DNA from: Hyalangium versicolor
Lineage (GTDB): Bacteria; Myxococcota; Myxococcia; Myxococcales; Myxococcaceae
Direction of reading: 5' to 3'
Assembly (NCBI RefSeq): GCF_020103695.1
Contig: NZ_JAHXBF010000018.1
Location: forward strand, 186,001-250,000
Length of the DNA stretch: 64,000 nucleotides
Below, one piece after another: positions 43,139 through 52,670 of the stretch. The notes beneath the pieces were generated by a model. That model had not been told where the DNA came from. It was given only the letters and a program-made list of their open reading frames with translations, and made no database searches. Positions within the stretch are counted from its first letter, which is position 1. Each line of letters opens with the position of its first letter. A program made the translations under genes and the position numbers.

Positions 43139-44554
43139 ATGATAACGCCCATGGAGAAGGATCAGTCGACGTTGCAGTCGAGCGGGCTCACGACTGGCAA
43201 GGACTCCTCCGGGGTGGAGTGCCGCCCCGGGCTGCTGCATCTGTTCTGCGCGGGCAAGGCCTTGGCTGCCGCCCTGCCCATGAATGGACAGGAACTGGTG
43301 CTGGGTCGAGGCACTGCAGCGCTGGGCGAACACCAGGATCCGCGGATGTCACGGCGCCACGCCCGGATCCGCTTCGACGGGCAGCGCTTCTGGGCCGTGG
43401 ATCTCGGAAGCCAGAACGGAACCTTCGTGGACGGAGAGCCCTGCCCCTCCGGTACACCTCGAGAAGCCGAGCGGGTCATCCGCATGGGGGACTCCCTATT
43501 TGTGCCCTGCGCGGATGTGAATCCTCTCGCGCAGCGCGGAGTCAAGACCGTGGATGACTTCATTCGGGGCCCTGCCCTCCAAGCACTGCTGGCGGAGGTG
43601 GCTCGCGCGGCGCAAGCAGGTGGAGCACTGCACATCCATGGAGAGAGTGGTACGGGCAAGGAAGGGGTGGCTCGCGCGTTCCATCAGAGTGGCCCTCGGA
43701 GCGCGGGACCCTTCGTGGCGGTGAACTGCGCGGCGATCCCGCCGACGCTGGCCGAGAGCTTGCTGTTCGGGGCCAAGCGAGGAGCGTACTCTGGAGCCAA
43801 TGCCGATGTTCAGGGCTACCTTCAGTCGGCTGATGGCGGCACGCTGTTTCTCGATGAGGTGGTAGAGCTGGACCTGGCGGTGCAGGCCAAGCTGCTGCGG
43901 GCGCTCGAGACCAAAGAGGTGTTCCCATTGGGAGCCTCGCGCTCAAGGACGGTCGATATCCAGTTCTGCTCCGCCAGCAATAAGGACTTACGCGCGCTGG
44001 TGGCCAACAAGCAGCTGCGAGAAGACCTCTACTTCCGCATGGGCCGCCCCCAGGTGACCCTGCCTCCGTTGCGGCAACGCCCCGAGGAAATTCCGCTCCT
44101 CCTCCAACGTGAGGTGCTGCAAGCACGCCATGAGCTGAAATTGCATGTTTCCCTGGTGGAGGCATGTCTGTTGCGGCCATGGCCGGGGAATGTCCGAGAA
44201 CTCCTGGTCGAGATCCGCAGCTCCATCCAGACCGCGCTCCTGCAGCAAGCACAACGCGTGGAGGTGAGACACCTGCGCCCGAGCGCGGGTACCGCATTCG
44301 GGCCCACCGCGCCTTCCCAGGAACCCTCACGGCAGAGACAGCCTCTGAGAGAGCGCCCGGCGAGTGAGGCACCGTCTCGGGCCAAGCCTCTCGCGGACGA
44401 GGAGCGACATCGTATCGAGGAGACTCTCCGGCAACAGGGCGGTAACGTGGCGGCGACGGCCCGCGTCCTCGAGATGCACCGCACGCAACTTCGGCGGCTC
44501 TTGGAGCGTTACGAGATTGTCGTGCCCGAAAACGGCGAGTCAGAAGAGCCTTGA
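43139..44554 (+). CDS. FHA-domain sigma54-dependent transcriptional activator
   Basis: A 471-residue enhancer-binding protein. An N-terminal FHA domain (about residues 30-125; VLGRG, MSRRHARI, DLGSQNGTFVDG) should bind phosphothreonine, tying it to Ser/Thr kinases. The AAA domain (about 140-375) has Walker A GESGTGKEGVAR, the sigma54-contact loop GAYSGA (usual form GAFTGA), Walker B GGTLFLDEV and the arginine-finger region RLREDLYFRM-like. The C-terminus (about 425-465) is a Fis-type helix-turn-helix (VAATARVLEMHRTQLRRLL). Such proteins are abundant in myxobacteria. It lies next to four small genes with sigma54-like promoters. ATG 43139 or 43151 are both possible; neither has a clear ribosome binding site. 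Confidence 0.93.
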   Translation: MITPMEKDQSTLQSSGLTTGKDSSGVECRPGLLHLFCAGKALAAALPMNGQELVLGRGTAALGEHQDPRMSRRHARIRFDGQRFWAVDLGSQNGTFVDGEPCPSGTPREAERVIRMGDSLFVPCADVNPLAQRGVKTVDDFIRGPALQALLAEVARAAQAGGALHIHGESGTGKEGVARAFHQSGPRSAGPFVAVNCAAIPPTLAESLLFGAKRGAYSGANADVQGYLQSADGGTLFLDEVVELDLAVQAKLLRALETKEVFPLGASRSRTVDIQFCSASNKDLRALVANKQLREDLYFRMGRPQVTLPPLRQRPEEIPLLLQREVLQARHELKLHVSLVEACLLRPWPGNVRELLVEIRSSIQTALLQQAQRVEVRHLRPSAGTAFGPTAPSQEPSRQRQPLRERPASEAPSRAKPLADEERHRIEETLRQQGGNVAATARVLEMHRTQLRRLLERYEIVVPENGESEEP

Positions 44555-44695
44555 GGACAACACGAGGGGTCACCTGCTCCACGCCGTAGTGACCCGGCAT
44601 CTTCCGATCCAGGGGACATCCAACGGACGCGGTCTCGCGAAGAGAGGCTGATATGCTCCCGCGTTCGACCCGGCACAGGGTAGAGGGAGTGAAGC

Positions 44696-47600
44696 ATGGC
44701 CGCGCCCGCGCCGCCGGACGGCTCCGTACATGTCAGCCTCGGGCAGGTCCTCACCCAGACGCTGGTCGAGGAGATCCTCGGCACACTGCCTCGCTGGCAT
44801 TCCGATACGGGGAGGATCCTCCGGGGAGAGGTCCAGTTCATCCTCGAACACATCCTCCCCACCCGCGGAGTCAGGTTGGGAGGGGCTCGCCACGTATCGC
44901 GCATCCCCGCAGCCCACTTGAAACGGGCCCTCCGTCCCATCGTGGAGAGCAAGAACCCCGCTTCGTTCATCCTCTGCTGCGTGTGGGCAGATCTGCAGGA
45001 GGAGCTGAAGCGGCACGGGGCCAGCGTCCTGCAAAACCTGGGGCGAGGGCTGTGGGACACCTTGCGCAATGCCCAGCCGGTCTTCGCCGGGTGGGAGCGG
45101 GCGCTCCTGGAGCAGGCCACCCAGGCCCTGAAGCAAGCCGTCCCGGGAGTGCGCGAGGAGCAGGCCCGCCTCTTCCTCTTCTTGATGGCCACGCGGGAGC
45201 CCAACACACTCTCCACCGAACGCGTGAAGCCGCAGCCGGGAGCCCTCAAGCCGGCGCTCGAACTTTTGACCGACGCGCAGGCTCAGACGCTCTGGCAGGT
45301 GCTGCGTCGGATGGAGGCACGGCTGGGGATTGGCCCGCTGCGGCAGGCGGCGCGGGAGGCAGCGTTCCTCGGCAAGGCGTCGCGGCAGGTCGACTTTGTC
45401 GCCTTCAAGCGGCTCATCCCCAACGTGGATGCGTTCGCGAGCCTCCTCGGGCAAGGGCTCGACAGCCGAGACTTCCAGGCGAGCTCGCTGCGGACCCTTC
45501 AGCTCTTTGCCTTCAGCGCCTGTGAGGACCCGTCGCTGGATCCCCGCGCTCGCAACGCCTTCCAGCGGGCGCGCAGGGCCTTCAAGACAGGGGACTGGGA
45601 GCAGCTCCGGCGCTCGGGGGAGGACCTCGCGAAGGTGCGCGAAGAGGAGCCGCACCCGCTCCTGGAACTGACGGAATACCTCCTCGCGTTCCTGTCCGGA
45701 GATCTCGAGCGGGTGCTGAACGCCCTCTCGCTGCCTCTCGCCGCCCCCTCCGAGCCGCCTCTCGCTCCAGAGCCCGCCCCGTCCGCGCTCCCCGCCACGG
45801 CCAGCCATGCCGCCTCTGAGAGTTCAGCGGCGCGCGACCTGCTCATGCGTTGGGCGGAGGCCGCAAAGGCGGACGCCCCCGTGCAGCCCCTGCCCCGGTG
45901 CCTTGCGTTCCTGGGCGAAGCCATGAAGCTCCGGGGGGAGGTCCGCGAGGGCACCTCAGCCATGGCCTTCGATCGGATCGTGGCCGCCCTCGCCCTCCAG
46001 TGCGCGGCCCGGGATCGGCTGGAGGCCCGGGGCCGGAGACGACTCGCGGCCCTTGCTGGCGCCAACGACGCCCAGGAGCTCGAGAGAAGGCTCGTGGAGT
46101 GCGCTCAGGCAGCCTGCCACTCGTCCGCACTGGCGCGGGTCTGCACCGAACTGGTGGCGCGCGGCCTCCACGCCCCCCTCGCGGAGGTGGGCGCCGCGCT
46201 CTCCCAGTCTTCACCGGCGACTGCTCGCCGGTGGGTGGAGGCCCTGGCCATTGCCGTGGCGCTGGTGGGCAGGGAGCAGAGCGCCGCCTGCCGCGCGGGC
46301 CTGCTCCGGGCGCTCGGCGCCCATCACCAGGACTTGGAGCCCATCGAGGACTTCCTGGACGATGCAGAGCGGCAGTCCCGGCGAGGCCCGCAGCCCGACG
46401 TGCTACCACTGAAGTCCACCGGGCCGCTCGTCACGAGCTTCGTCACGGCCATGGGCAGCCGCCTCTGGGAGCGAGGGCGGGAGAGCACCTCCGCCGCGAA
46501 GCTCAGCTTCTCGGTACCCAGGGCCGCCGCGCCGGGGCTCTTCTTCACCCCCGGCACGAGGTACATCGAAGTGCCCCTCCGTATCCGCAACGAAGGGGAA
46601 CTCCCCATCGGGGGGCTGAGCCTCCAGGTCAGCAGGCCCGCGGGGGGAGACTCTCCTCTCGGCTCCGCTCCCGTCGAGCTGCACATCCCCTGGCTGGGTG
46701 GAAAGGGCCTGGAGGACTCCTCTTCGGTCATCATCGCCTGCCGGCTCGAGCTGGATCCCGACAAGACGGAGCAGTTCAACGAGCTGCGGCTGGTGCTCGA
46801 AGCCTCCTGGTTCGGCGGCGCCGCCCGTGAGACGTACGCCCTGCCGCTGCGCTTCGAGGAGACCCTCCCCGAGGACGCCGAGCTCGCGGGCTATGACGGC
46901 CAGCCGCTTGACCTCCAAGACGCGCAGACACTCCGGCTGTCCTCCGCCTCCGTGCAGGCCTGCTTCAGGAAGCTGCGCGAGCGGCTCCGCCTGGGCAAGA
47001 GCGTTCGCGCCGTCATCTTCGGGCGGCGCCGGCGAGGCAAGAGCTCCCTCTGCGTCTCCCTGGAGCGTGACGAGGAAGTGCGCAGGCAGTTCGCCGTCCG
47101 CTACCAGTCGTGGAACGGCTCCCGGATGACGACGGTCTCCACGGCCTTCTCGACGCTCTCGGAGCTCCTCGTGGGTGCGCTGGCCCAGACTGGCGTGGAG
47201 GCGAAGCGGCTGGACGTGTCGGAGCTCTCCCGCGCGGAGGAGGTGTCTCAGCGCTTCCTGTACTGGTTCGACACGCTGGCGGATTCGCTCCCGGAGAAGC
47301 GGCGCGTCCTGCTGATCCTGGACGAGTTCCAGAGATGGATCGCGGGGCTGGGCTCCCCACAGGAGCGGCTGGCGCTGCTGTCGGCGCTGAGGCACTTCAA
47401 CGATCGGAGCGGAAAGCTCGAGGTGTCCCTCGTCCTGAGCGGGCTCCAGAGCCTGAAAGGACTCGTGCAGGAGTCCACGGACCTGGCCAACGCCGTGGAG
47501 TTCTTCGAGCTGAGAGCGCTGACCGAGGAGGAGGCAGACCGCTACCTGCGAGAGCAGGTGCCCCTGGAGCTGGATGGGGCTACCCGCCGGCGGCTCACCA

Positions 47601-49933
47601 GTCTGAGCGGTGGCAACCCCTACGTGCTCAACCGCCTGAGCACCAGCCTCCTGGAGCTGTTGCGGCACCAGCGGCGCCGCTGGTGCACGACCGCGGACGT
47701 GGACCTGCTGCTGCTGGATGACGATGTCCGGACGGGGCGCCTGGCGGAGTTCGTCCGGTACATGCTCCACGAGGATGAGGACGATGGAGCCCCGACGCTC
47801 CGTCAGCTCACGGTCCTCCGAGCCGTGGCCTCGCTGCTCCACGAGCGCGGGGACTTCGACGGAGACACCCGCCTCGCGGACGTGGAGGCCTGGCTCCAGC
47901 GCAGCGGCGTGGAGTTCGAGCCCGGGGAGCCCGAGCGTCAACTCGACGAACTGGCGCGGATGGGCCTCCTCCAGCCGCGCGAAGGAGGGCGCTACGCCCT
48001 GCGGGGCGAGTGGCTCTGCAGGCAGCTCGCCGCGCTCGAGGTTGGCAGGGTGAAGCTCCTCCCCGTCACCTCGCGACCGGATCCGGATCTGGTGCTCGGG
48101 CGCTATCGGAAGAAGCAGCAGTTGGGACAAGGCGGAGAGGCGGCCATCTGGCTCGCCGAGGACGTGCACGAGGGCGGTCCTGACGTGGTGCTTCGCCTCC
48201 ACCCCCCGAGCACCCTCGGGCTGCACCAGCGCATCGAGCGGGAGCGCGACATCCTCTCGCGGATCCGCCACCCGAATGTCGTGGGGTTCCTCGGAACCGG
48301 CATCGACGAGCGCCACGGAGGGGTGGTGGTCCTCACCCATGTCCAGGGACACACGCTGGAGCACCTCCTCGAGGCGAATCCGCCCGCCGCGCGCTCCTTC
48401 CTGCCGGGCGGAGAGCTGGCCACGCAGGTCCAGCTCCTGAAGAAGATCGTGGGTGCCGTCGGGGCGTGTCACGCGGCGGGCATCGTCCACAAGGATCTGT
48501 CACCGCGAAACATCATGGTGGCCGAGGAGCTCGGCGTCTGGGAGCCCAAGCTGATCGACTTCGGGCTCTCCGGGCTGGACAGCCGGCCGATGTCGGAGAC
48601 GACCGTGCTCGGCACTCCGGGCTACGTCGCGCCGGAGAAGCTCCGGGGCGAGCGACGGACGCCAGCGGCCGACATCTACTCGCTGGGTGCGCTGTTCCTC
48701 CGGCTGGTGACAGGGGGTGAGCCGTCCGAAGGCGCCCTCACGGAGGAGCGGGTGCGCCGCCGGTGCGAGGACGCGAAGGTGCCCGCGCGCCTCACGAGCC
48801 TGCTCCAGCAGATGCTCGCGGAGGAGCCGGGGCTGCGTCCCTCGGCCTCGGAGGTCCGTGGGTACCTGGAGACGGTGCTCCAGCCGCTCTCGTGGCGAGA
48901 GCTCCGGGAGCAGGCCGCCGCGGCCTTCATCGATGATCGGGACGATGATGCCATCCACCTCTTCGGGCAGGCGCTCTCAACCGTGGCGGGCAACGAGCGC
49001 CGCGGCGAGCAGTACGAGCTGCTGCTGGGAGAGGCCGCGGATGCGCTGGAGCGCTCGAGCCAACCGGTGCCGTGGGATGCGCAGTGGCTGGACCAGTGGC
49101 TCCTGTTGGCCCGGACGGCGTCCAAGCCGCTCGGGAGCGCGGAGAAGATTCCCTCAGCCCTGGCGAGCTACAGGGTGAGGTTCCCGCGGGAGGGTGCCAG
49201 GCGGGTCCATCAGCTCGCCACCGCGCTGGCCCAGCCGCCGAGCTCTCTCGCGTTGGCCCCGCTGTTGAGTGCGATCGCCAGGCAGGATCTGTTCCGGGAG
49301 CCGGAGTCCGCGACTGCCACCTTCGAGGCCCTGGCCCGCTACTATGCCGAGAAGCTCTTGGACGTAGGGGTGCTCGAGAGCTTCGGCACCGCGTGCGCCA
49401 GGCACGCGCGGGTGCGTCTCCAGCAGCCGCTGATGGCGCAGCTCTGGCTCCAGCGCGTCCGCAGCCTGGGGCACCCGGCGCGGGGAGATTACGAGCAGGA
49501 GCTGCAGGCGCTCATGGAGTCTCGTCGGAAGACCGGCAGTCTCCAGGCCCTGCCCGAACCGCGGCAGCAGGAGCCCATGAAGGTAGGGGCCGACGAGCGT
49601 GCGCACCTGGTCATGGCGAAGCTGGAGGAATTCGACCGGCGCGTCTTGCGGCTGTTCCCGTTCATCTACCGCCTGGAGCGGGTCGCCAAGGATCGACACC
49701 TCAAGGCCTCACGCCCCACGCTGCTACGGCTGGACAACATCGCCAGGCACCTGCCGCAGGGGAGCGAGGACCCGGGGAACCTCATCCCGCTCGCGCTCGA
49801 CGGCTCCTTCACTGCCGAGGGCATCGCCCTGCGGATGAACATCGTCCTGCCTGCCCACAGCACCTCTTCTCAGCGAGACGCCGCGTTCGCGGTCCTGCAG
49901 GCGTCGGCGGAGCTCTTCGACTTCCACGGGTAA
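44696..49933 (+). CDS. Giant NTPase - Ser/Thr protein kinase fusion
   Basis: A 1,745-residue protein. Residues 1-720 are helical with no recognised family. A P-loop NTPase of STAND/AAA type follows (about 770-1060): Walker A FGRRRRGKSSL (near 777) and Walker B LLILDEFQRWI. A protein-kinase domain spans about 1130-1400: G-loop GQGGEAAIW, HKDLSPRN (near 1264), DFGLSG, and GTPGYVAPE. The beta-3 position that normally holds Lys reads VVLRLH, with Arg instead, which may weaken ATP handling. The C-terminal 340 residues are helical and resemble a TPR-like or peptide-sensing domain, unassigned. AGGGAG precedes the ATG. It follows the FHA activator by 141 bases; a kinase and a phosphothreonine reader side by side suggests a shared pathway. 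Confidence 0.88.
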   Translation: MAAPAPPDGSVHVSLGQVLTQTLVEEILGTLPRWHSDTGRILRGEVQFILEHILPTRGVRLGGARHVSRIPAAHLKRALRPIVESKNPASFILCCVWADLQEELKRHGASVLQNLGRGLWDTLRNAQPVFAGWERALLEQATQALKQAVPGVREEQARLFLFLMATREPNTLSTERVKPQPGALKPALELLTDAQAQTLWQVLRRMEARLGIGPLRQAAREAAFLGKASRQVDFVAFKRLIPNVDAFASLLGQGLDSRDFQASSLRTLQLFAFSACEDPSLDPRARNAFQRARRAFKTGDWEQLRRSGEDLAKVREEEPHPLLELTEYLLAFLSGDLERVLNALSLPLAAPSEPPLAPEPAPSALPATASHAASESSAARDLLMRWAEAAKADAPVQPLPRCLAFLGEAMKLRGEVREGTSAMAFDRIVAALALQCAARDRLEARGRRRLAALAGANDAQELERRLVECAQAACHSSALARVCTELVARGLHAPLAEVGAALSQSSPATARRWVEALAIAVALVGREQSAACRAGLLRALGAHHQDLEPIEDFLDDAERQSRRGPQPDVLPLKSTGPLVTSFVTAMGSRLWERGRESTSAAKLSFSVPRAAAPGLFFTPGTRYIEVPLRIRNEGELPIGGLSLQVSRPAGGDSPLGSAPVELHIPWLGGKGLEDSSSVIIACRLELDPDKTEQFNELRLVLEASWFGGAARETYALPLRFEETLPEDAELAGYDGQPLDLQDAQTLRLSSASVQACFRKLRERLRLGKSVRAVIFGRRRRGKSSLCVSLERDEEVRRQFAVRYQSWNGSRMTTVSTAFSTLSELLVGALAQTGVEAKRLDVSELSRAEEVSQRFLYWFDTLADSLPEKRRVLLILDEFQRWIAGLGSPQERLALLSALRHFNDRSGKLEVSLVLSGLQSLKGLVQESTDLANAVEFFELRALTEEEADRYLREQVPLELDGATRRRLTSLSGGNPYVLNRLSTSLLELLRHQRRRWCTTADVDLLLLDDDVRTGRLAEFVRYMLHEDEDDGAPTLRQLTVLRAVASLLHERGDFDGDTRLADVEAWLQRSGVEFEPGEPERQLDELARMGLLQPREGGRYALRGEWLCRQLAALEVGRVKLLPVTSRPDPDLVLGRYRKKQQLGQGGEAAIWLAEDVHEGGPDVVLRLHPPSTLGLHQRIERERDILSRIRHPNVVGFLGTGIDERHGGVVVLTHVQGHTLEHLLEANPPAARSFLPGGELATQVQLLKKIVGAVGACHAAGIVHKDLSPRNIMVAEELGVWEPKLIDFGLSGLDSRPMSETTVLGTPGYVAPEKLRGERRTPAADIYSLGALFLRLVTGGEPSEGALTEERVRRRCEDAKVPARLTSLLQQMLAEEPGLRPSASEVRGYLETVLQPLSWRELREQAAAAFIDDRDDDAIHLFGQALSTVAGNERRGEQYELLLGEAADALERSSQPVPWDAQWLDQWLLLARTASKPLGSAEKIPSALASYRVRFPREGARRVHQLATALAQPPSSLALAPLLSAIARQDLFREPESATATFEALARYYAEKLLDVGVLESFGTACARHARVRLQQPLMAQLWLQRVRSLGHPARGDYEQELQALMESRRKTGSLQALPEPRQQEPMKVGADERAHLVMAKLEEFDRRVLRLFPFIYRLERVAKDRHLKASRPTLLRLDNIARHLPQGSEDPGNLIPLALDGSFTAEGIALRMNIVLPAHSTSSQRDAAFAVLQASAELFDFHG

Positions 49934-49965
49934 CCCGACCTGGCCCCAAGCACCGTGTCCAGCCA

Positions 49966-49980
49966 GACGGCCTGACCGTC
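49966..49980. terminator. Weak hairpin between convergent genes
   Basis: GACGG (49966-49970) pairs with CCGTC (49976-49980), loop of five bases. Too short to be convincing. Confidence 0.25.
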
Positions 49981-49988
49981 CGGGGGGT

Positions 49989-50879
49989 TCACAGCGGCTG
50001 TATCGAGTCGAGGATCGCCAGGTTGCGCGCCAGGGTTCGCTCGAGATGAGCCAGCGGCGACTTGGTATCCATGCACAGGAGCATCGTTCTGTAGGTGCGC
50101 ACCTCGCGAATGCGCACGGTCGGGTAGGTTTCCTGGGTGCCGTAACGCATGGCTCGCGACCCGGCGTAGCGGACCAGGTCCGGGTGATCGATGGTCGTTT
50201 CGACGCCGAAGCCCTCGAGGTTGACCTCGGCCAGTTCCTCCAGCTCCGCCGGGTCCACGTCGCGGACAACCTGCAGGAGAAACTCGTTGCGACAGGGATT
50301 CTTCGATTGCTCCAGCCAATCGATCGCCGGCGCCGAGAACGTCACCGCATCGGCCACTTCACGAGTGATCTGCCAGGTCTCCGGAAGCTGGAATCGAAAC
50401 CCCTTCGCCTCGACTGCACGCATCGGCACCTCGTAGGACGCTGCCAGCGCACGCAATGCCAGCAAGCCCGGCTCGGCAAGCCGGGTGATGAAGGCGTTCC
50501 GGGTTCTGGCCAGCTTGTCGTCGAGCCGTTGCAGGGTCGCCGCGTCCAGCGGCGCCTGGTTGAGGAAGAAGCGCATGCAGTCGTACTCGACCCAGTCGAA
50601 GCCGTCATCCAGGTGCCGTAGCGCCAGCGGCGCCGCGTCGGCGTACCAGCGATGCGCGATGGCCTCCAGCGCCAGGCTGCCCAGGCGCCGCATGTGCGGC
50701 GAAGCCCGAGCGAACAACTGGCGGATCACGGCGAAATCCCGTTCGTCCTCCACCATGCCGGCCAGTTCCTGGCCGACACGCAACTGCTCTGCGAAATCGG
50801 CAATGCCGTCGCCTTCCTCCAGCTTCTTCTCGAACCCGCCGATGCGGTCGTTCATGCCCTCGAGTTGACTCGACATCAT
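49989..50879 (-). CDS. Hypothetical protein with DcrB-like C-terminal domain
   Basis: A 296-residue soluble protein. The N-terminal half is helical (HEAT-like in look: ASPHMRRLGSLALEAIAHRW, RLAEPGLLALRALAASYE). The C-terminal part (about 170-296; GFRFQLPETWQITREVADAV, MRYGTQETYPTVRIREVRTY) resembles the DUF1795/DcrB-type fold seen in many periplasmic or immunity-type proteins, here without a signal peptide. The start MMSSQ at 50879 is the first reasonable ATG. It converges with the giant kinase. Function unknown. Confidence 0.7.
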   Translation of the reverse strand: MMSSQLEGMNDRIGGFEKKLEEGDGIADFAEQLRVGQELAGMVEDERDFAVIRQLFARASPHMRRLGSLALEAIAHRWYADAAPLALRHLDDGFDWVEYDCMRFFLNQAPLDAATLQRLDDKLARTRNAFITRLAEPGLLALRALAASYEVPMRAVEAKGFRFQLPETWQITREVADAVTFSAPAIDWLEQSKNPCRNEFLLQVVRDVDPAELEELAEVNLEGFGVETTIDHPDLVRYAGSRAMRYGTQETYPTVRIREVRTYRTMLLCMDTKSPLAHLERTLARNLAILDSIQPL

Positions 50880-51058
50880 CCGCTCTGTGTCAGCGACCAA
50901 TCCATGAGGGTGAGGCGTTGCGAGTTCGTCAGCATCGTGGGTCAATCCGGGCTCTGATCGTCGCTGCAGCACGTAGCTCCGGCGGCAGGTGCTGTCGTGG
51001 CGGTCTACCACAGAGAGAGCCCACCCCGCCCAGGAGCTGAAGAATGCCGGGAGGGAAC

Positions 51059-51457
51059 TTAGAAGAACGCGCGCGGGTTCTTTGACTCCGGCGGAATCGG
51101 CTGGAGCACATCCCAGTGCTCGACGAACACGCCATCCACCACTCGGAAAAGATCCACCACGGCGAGGCCAGTCGGGTGGGCGGCGTTGACCAGGCGATAG
51201 TGAACCATCACCAGCTCCCCGTCTGAGAGCATGCGCTGAATGTCGACCTTGGCTCCGTCGAGCGGCGTACTTCCGCGTTGGAAGTAGGCGAGGAAGGCCG
51301 CTCGACCTCCATCGGAGCGATCCGGCAGCGGAGCGAGCTCGGGGCTGTGATCGACGAAGCCGGGGCTGAGCAGTCGCTCCACCTCGTGCCAGCGCTTCGC
51401 CACCACCGCCTGGTACAGCGACATCAGCAGTTCCTTGTTGTGTTGGGTCGAGATCAT
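51059..51457 (-). CDS. SnoaL-like (NTF2-fold) protein
   Basis: A 132-residue protein of the NTF2/SnoaL fold: NKELLMSLYQAVVAKRWHEV, PGFVDHSPELAPL, and the C-terminal GLAVVDLFRVVDGVFVEHWD are typical. Members cyclise or bind small molecules; the substrate is unknown. It starts at ATG 51457. An AraC-type regulator lies 116 bases upstream on the same strand and may control it. Confidence 0.85.
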   Translation of the reverse strand: MISTQHNKELLMSLYQAVVAKRWHEVERLLSPGFVDHSPELAPLPDRSDGGRAAFLAYFQRGSTPLDGAKVDIQRMLSDGELVMVHYRLVNAAHPTGLAVVDLFRVVDGVFVEHWDVLQPIPPESKNPRAFF

Positions 51458-51573
51458 GCGCGAGACGGTACAAAGCAGCCGCGACGATGACTTGAATCTG
51501 CGCGCCAACCTGCGCGATGCCCCGATGAGTGCATCTCTCGACGCATCGCGGACGAACACGCCCGCAGCACCTG

Positions 51574-52410
51574 TCACCGCCGCCGCGCGACTCGCCTGTA
51601 CTCGCTGGGCGTCATCCCCGACGCGGCTCGGAACGATCGGCTCAGGTGCGCGGCGTCGCTGAAACCGGTCTCATGCGCAACCTCGGTGAACGAGCGCTGC
51701 GTCTGCGCGATCGCCAGCGTCGCCGATCGGATCCGTAACCGCCTCTGCATCACGCCAATCGTCTCACCGCGTGACTGGAAACGGCGATTCAAGGTCCGCA
51801 GCGACTGGTGGGTAGCTGTGGCGAGAAGGCGCGGCGTCCAGTCGGCTTCGGGCGCGGCCTCGAGAGACGCGACCACCTGGGCCACAGCGCCCTCCGTTGC
51901 TTCCGAGAGCCGAAGCCGGGGCGAGGTGCGCGTCGGTCCATGGCTCCAGGAGATCCGAATCGACTCGCCGTCATCGAGATCCATCGAGACGTCTCGATAC
52001 CCCTGCGCCCGCAGCAGCCCCAAGACCGCGCCACAAATCATCCAGCGCTGCGGTCCGGACGGCCTCCTTCCGTCGAACGGCAGAGACGCCAGCCGCACGG
52101 AACGCGGGCTTTCCCTCGAGAACGCAGTCAGATGCTCCACGCCCCAGGCGAACTCGAGAGCGCGCCAGCGCAGCGCGAGTGCCTCAGTGTCGTCCGCACC
52201 CTCGAGCAGGTACAGCGCCGGCGAGAACGACAACCGCGACAAGCTCGAGCCGAGTGCCACGACCGCATCCCGCCCGCCGATTCGGGCCACCTCCGCGACC
52301 TGCGTCCTCAACAGCCCCACCGGCTGCAAGGCGAGCAGACACGGGTCAACAAGGTGAGAGGGGGCCGCCAGCTGAACGAGCATGGCACTGACGCTCTGTT
52401 GCACGCGCAC
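51574..52410 (-). CDS. AraC-family transcriptional regulator
   Basis: A 278-residue regulator. Its C-terminal AraC DNA-binding domain (about 180-278) has two helix-turn-helix motifs: LLATATHQSLRTLNRRFQSR and FTEVAHETGFSDAAHLSRSF followed by GMTPSEYRRV. The N-terminal domain (about 10-170) is of the AraC ligand-binding type in length but is not recognised. The start is GTG 52410; an ATG 9 codons in is an alternative. The SnoaL-like gene follows downstream. Confidence 0.88.
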   Translation of the reverse strand: MRVQQSVSAMLVQLAAPSHLVDPCLLALQPVGLLRTQVAEVARIGGRDAVVALGSSLSRLSFSPALYLLEGADDTEALALRWRALEFAWGVEHLTAFSRESPRSVRLASLPFDGRRPSGPQRWMICGAVLGLLRAQGYRDVSMDLDDGESIRISWSHGPTRTSPRLRLSEATEGAVAQVVASLEAAPEADWTPRLLATATHQSLRTLNRRFQSRGETIGVMQRRLRIRSATLAIAQTQRSFTEVAHETGFSDAAHLSRSFRAASGMTPSEYRRVARRR

Positions 52411-52568
52411 GAAGCTACCTCACCTCTCGCCCAACCCCCGCTTCCAATGCACAGGGGTCGGCGGCCTCGGCCCCTCAGGAGCCGCCGCTCTGCAGGCATC
52501 GTGCGGAATCCGCAGCGGCTCGTGCGGGTCCTGCATGGACGAGGCAGGCTGAGGACATAACCGCGCGA

Positions 52569-52589
52569 AACCACGGGCTCGCCGTGGTT
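52569..52589 (+). promoter_or_regulatory. Hairpin 1 in the leader of the Vps62-like gene
   Basis: AACCACGG (52569-52576) pairs perfectly with CCGTGGTT (52582-52589) around a 5-base loop, 82 bases before the gene. It may be a terminator of unseen transcription, an RNA regulatory element or a protein site. Confidence 0.45.
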
Positions 52590-52619
52590 GGTGCGCGCCT
52601 TGCTCAGGCTCGCGAGGCC

Positions 52620-52639
52620 AAGGAGCCCGGAGGCTCCTT
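52620..52639 (+). promoter_or_regulatory. Hairpin 2 in the leader of the Vps62-like gene
   Basis: AAGGAGCC (52620-52627) pairs perfectly with GGCTCCTT (52632-52639) around CGGA, 31 bases before ATG 52671 and 30 bases after hairpin 1. The left arm contains AAGGAG, a ribosome-binding-site-like word that the hairpin would hide, though it is far from the start codon. Confidence 0.45.
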
Positions 52640-52670
52640 GCGAAACCCACCTGAGGACAAGAGACACGCC

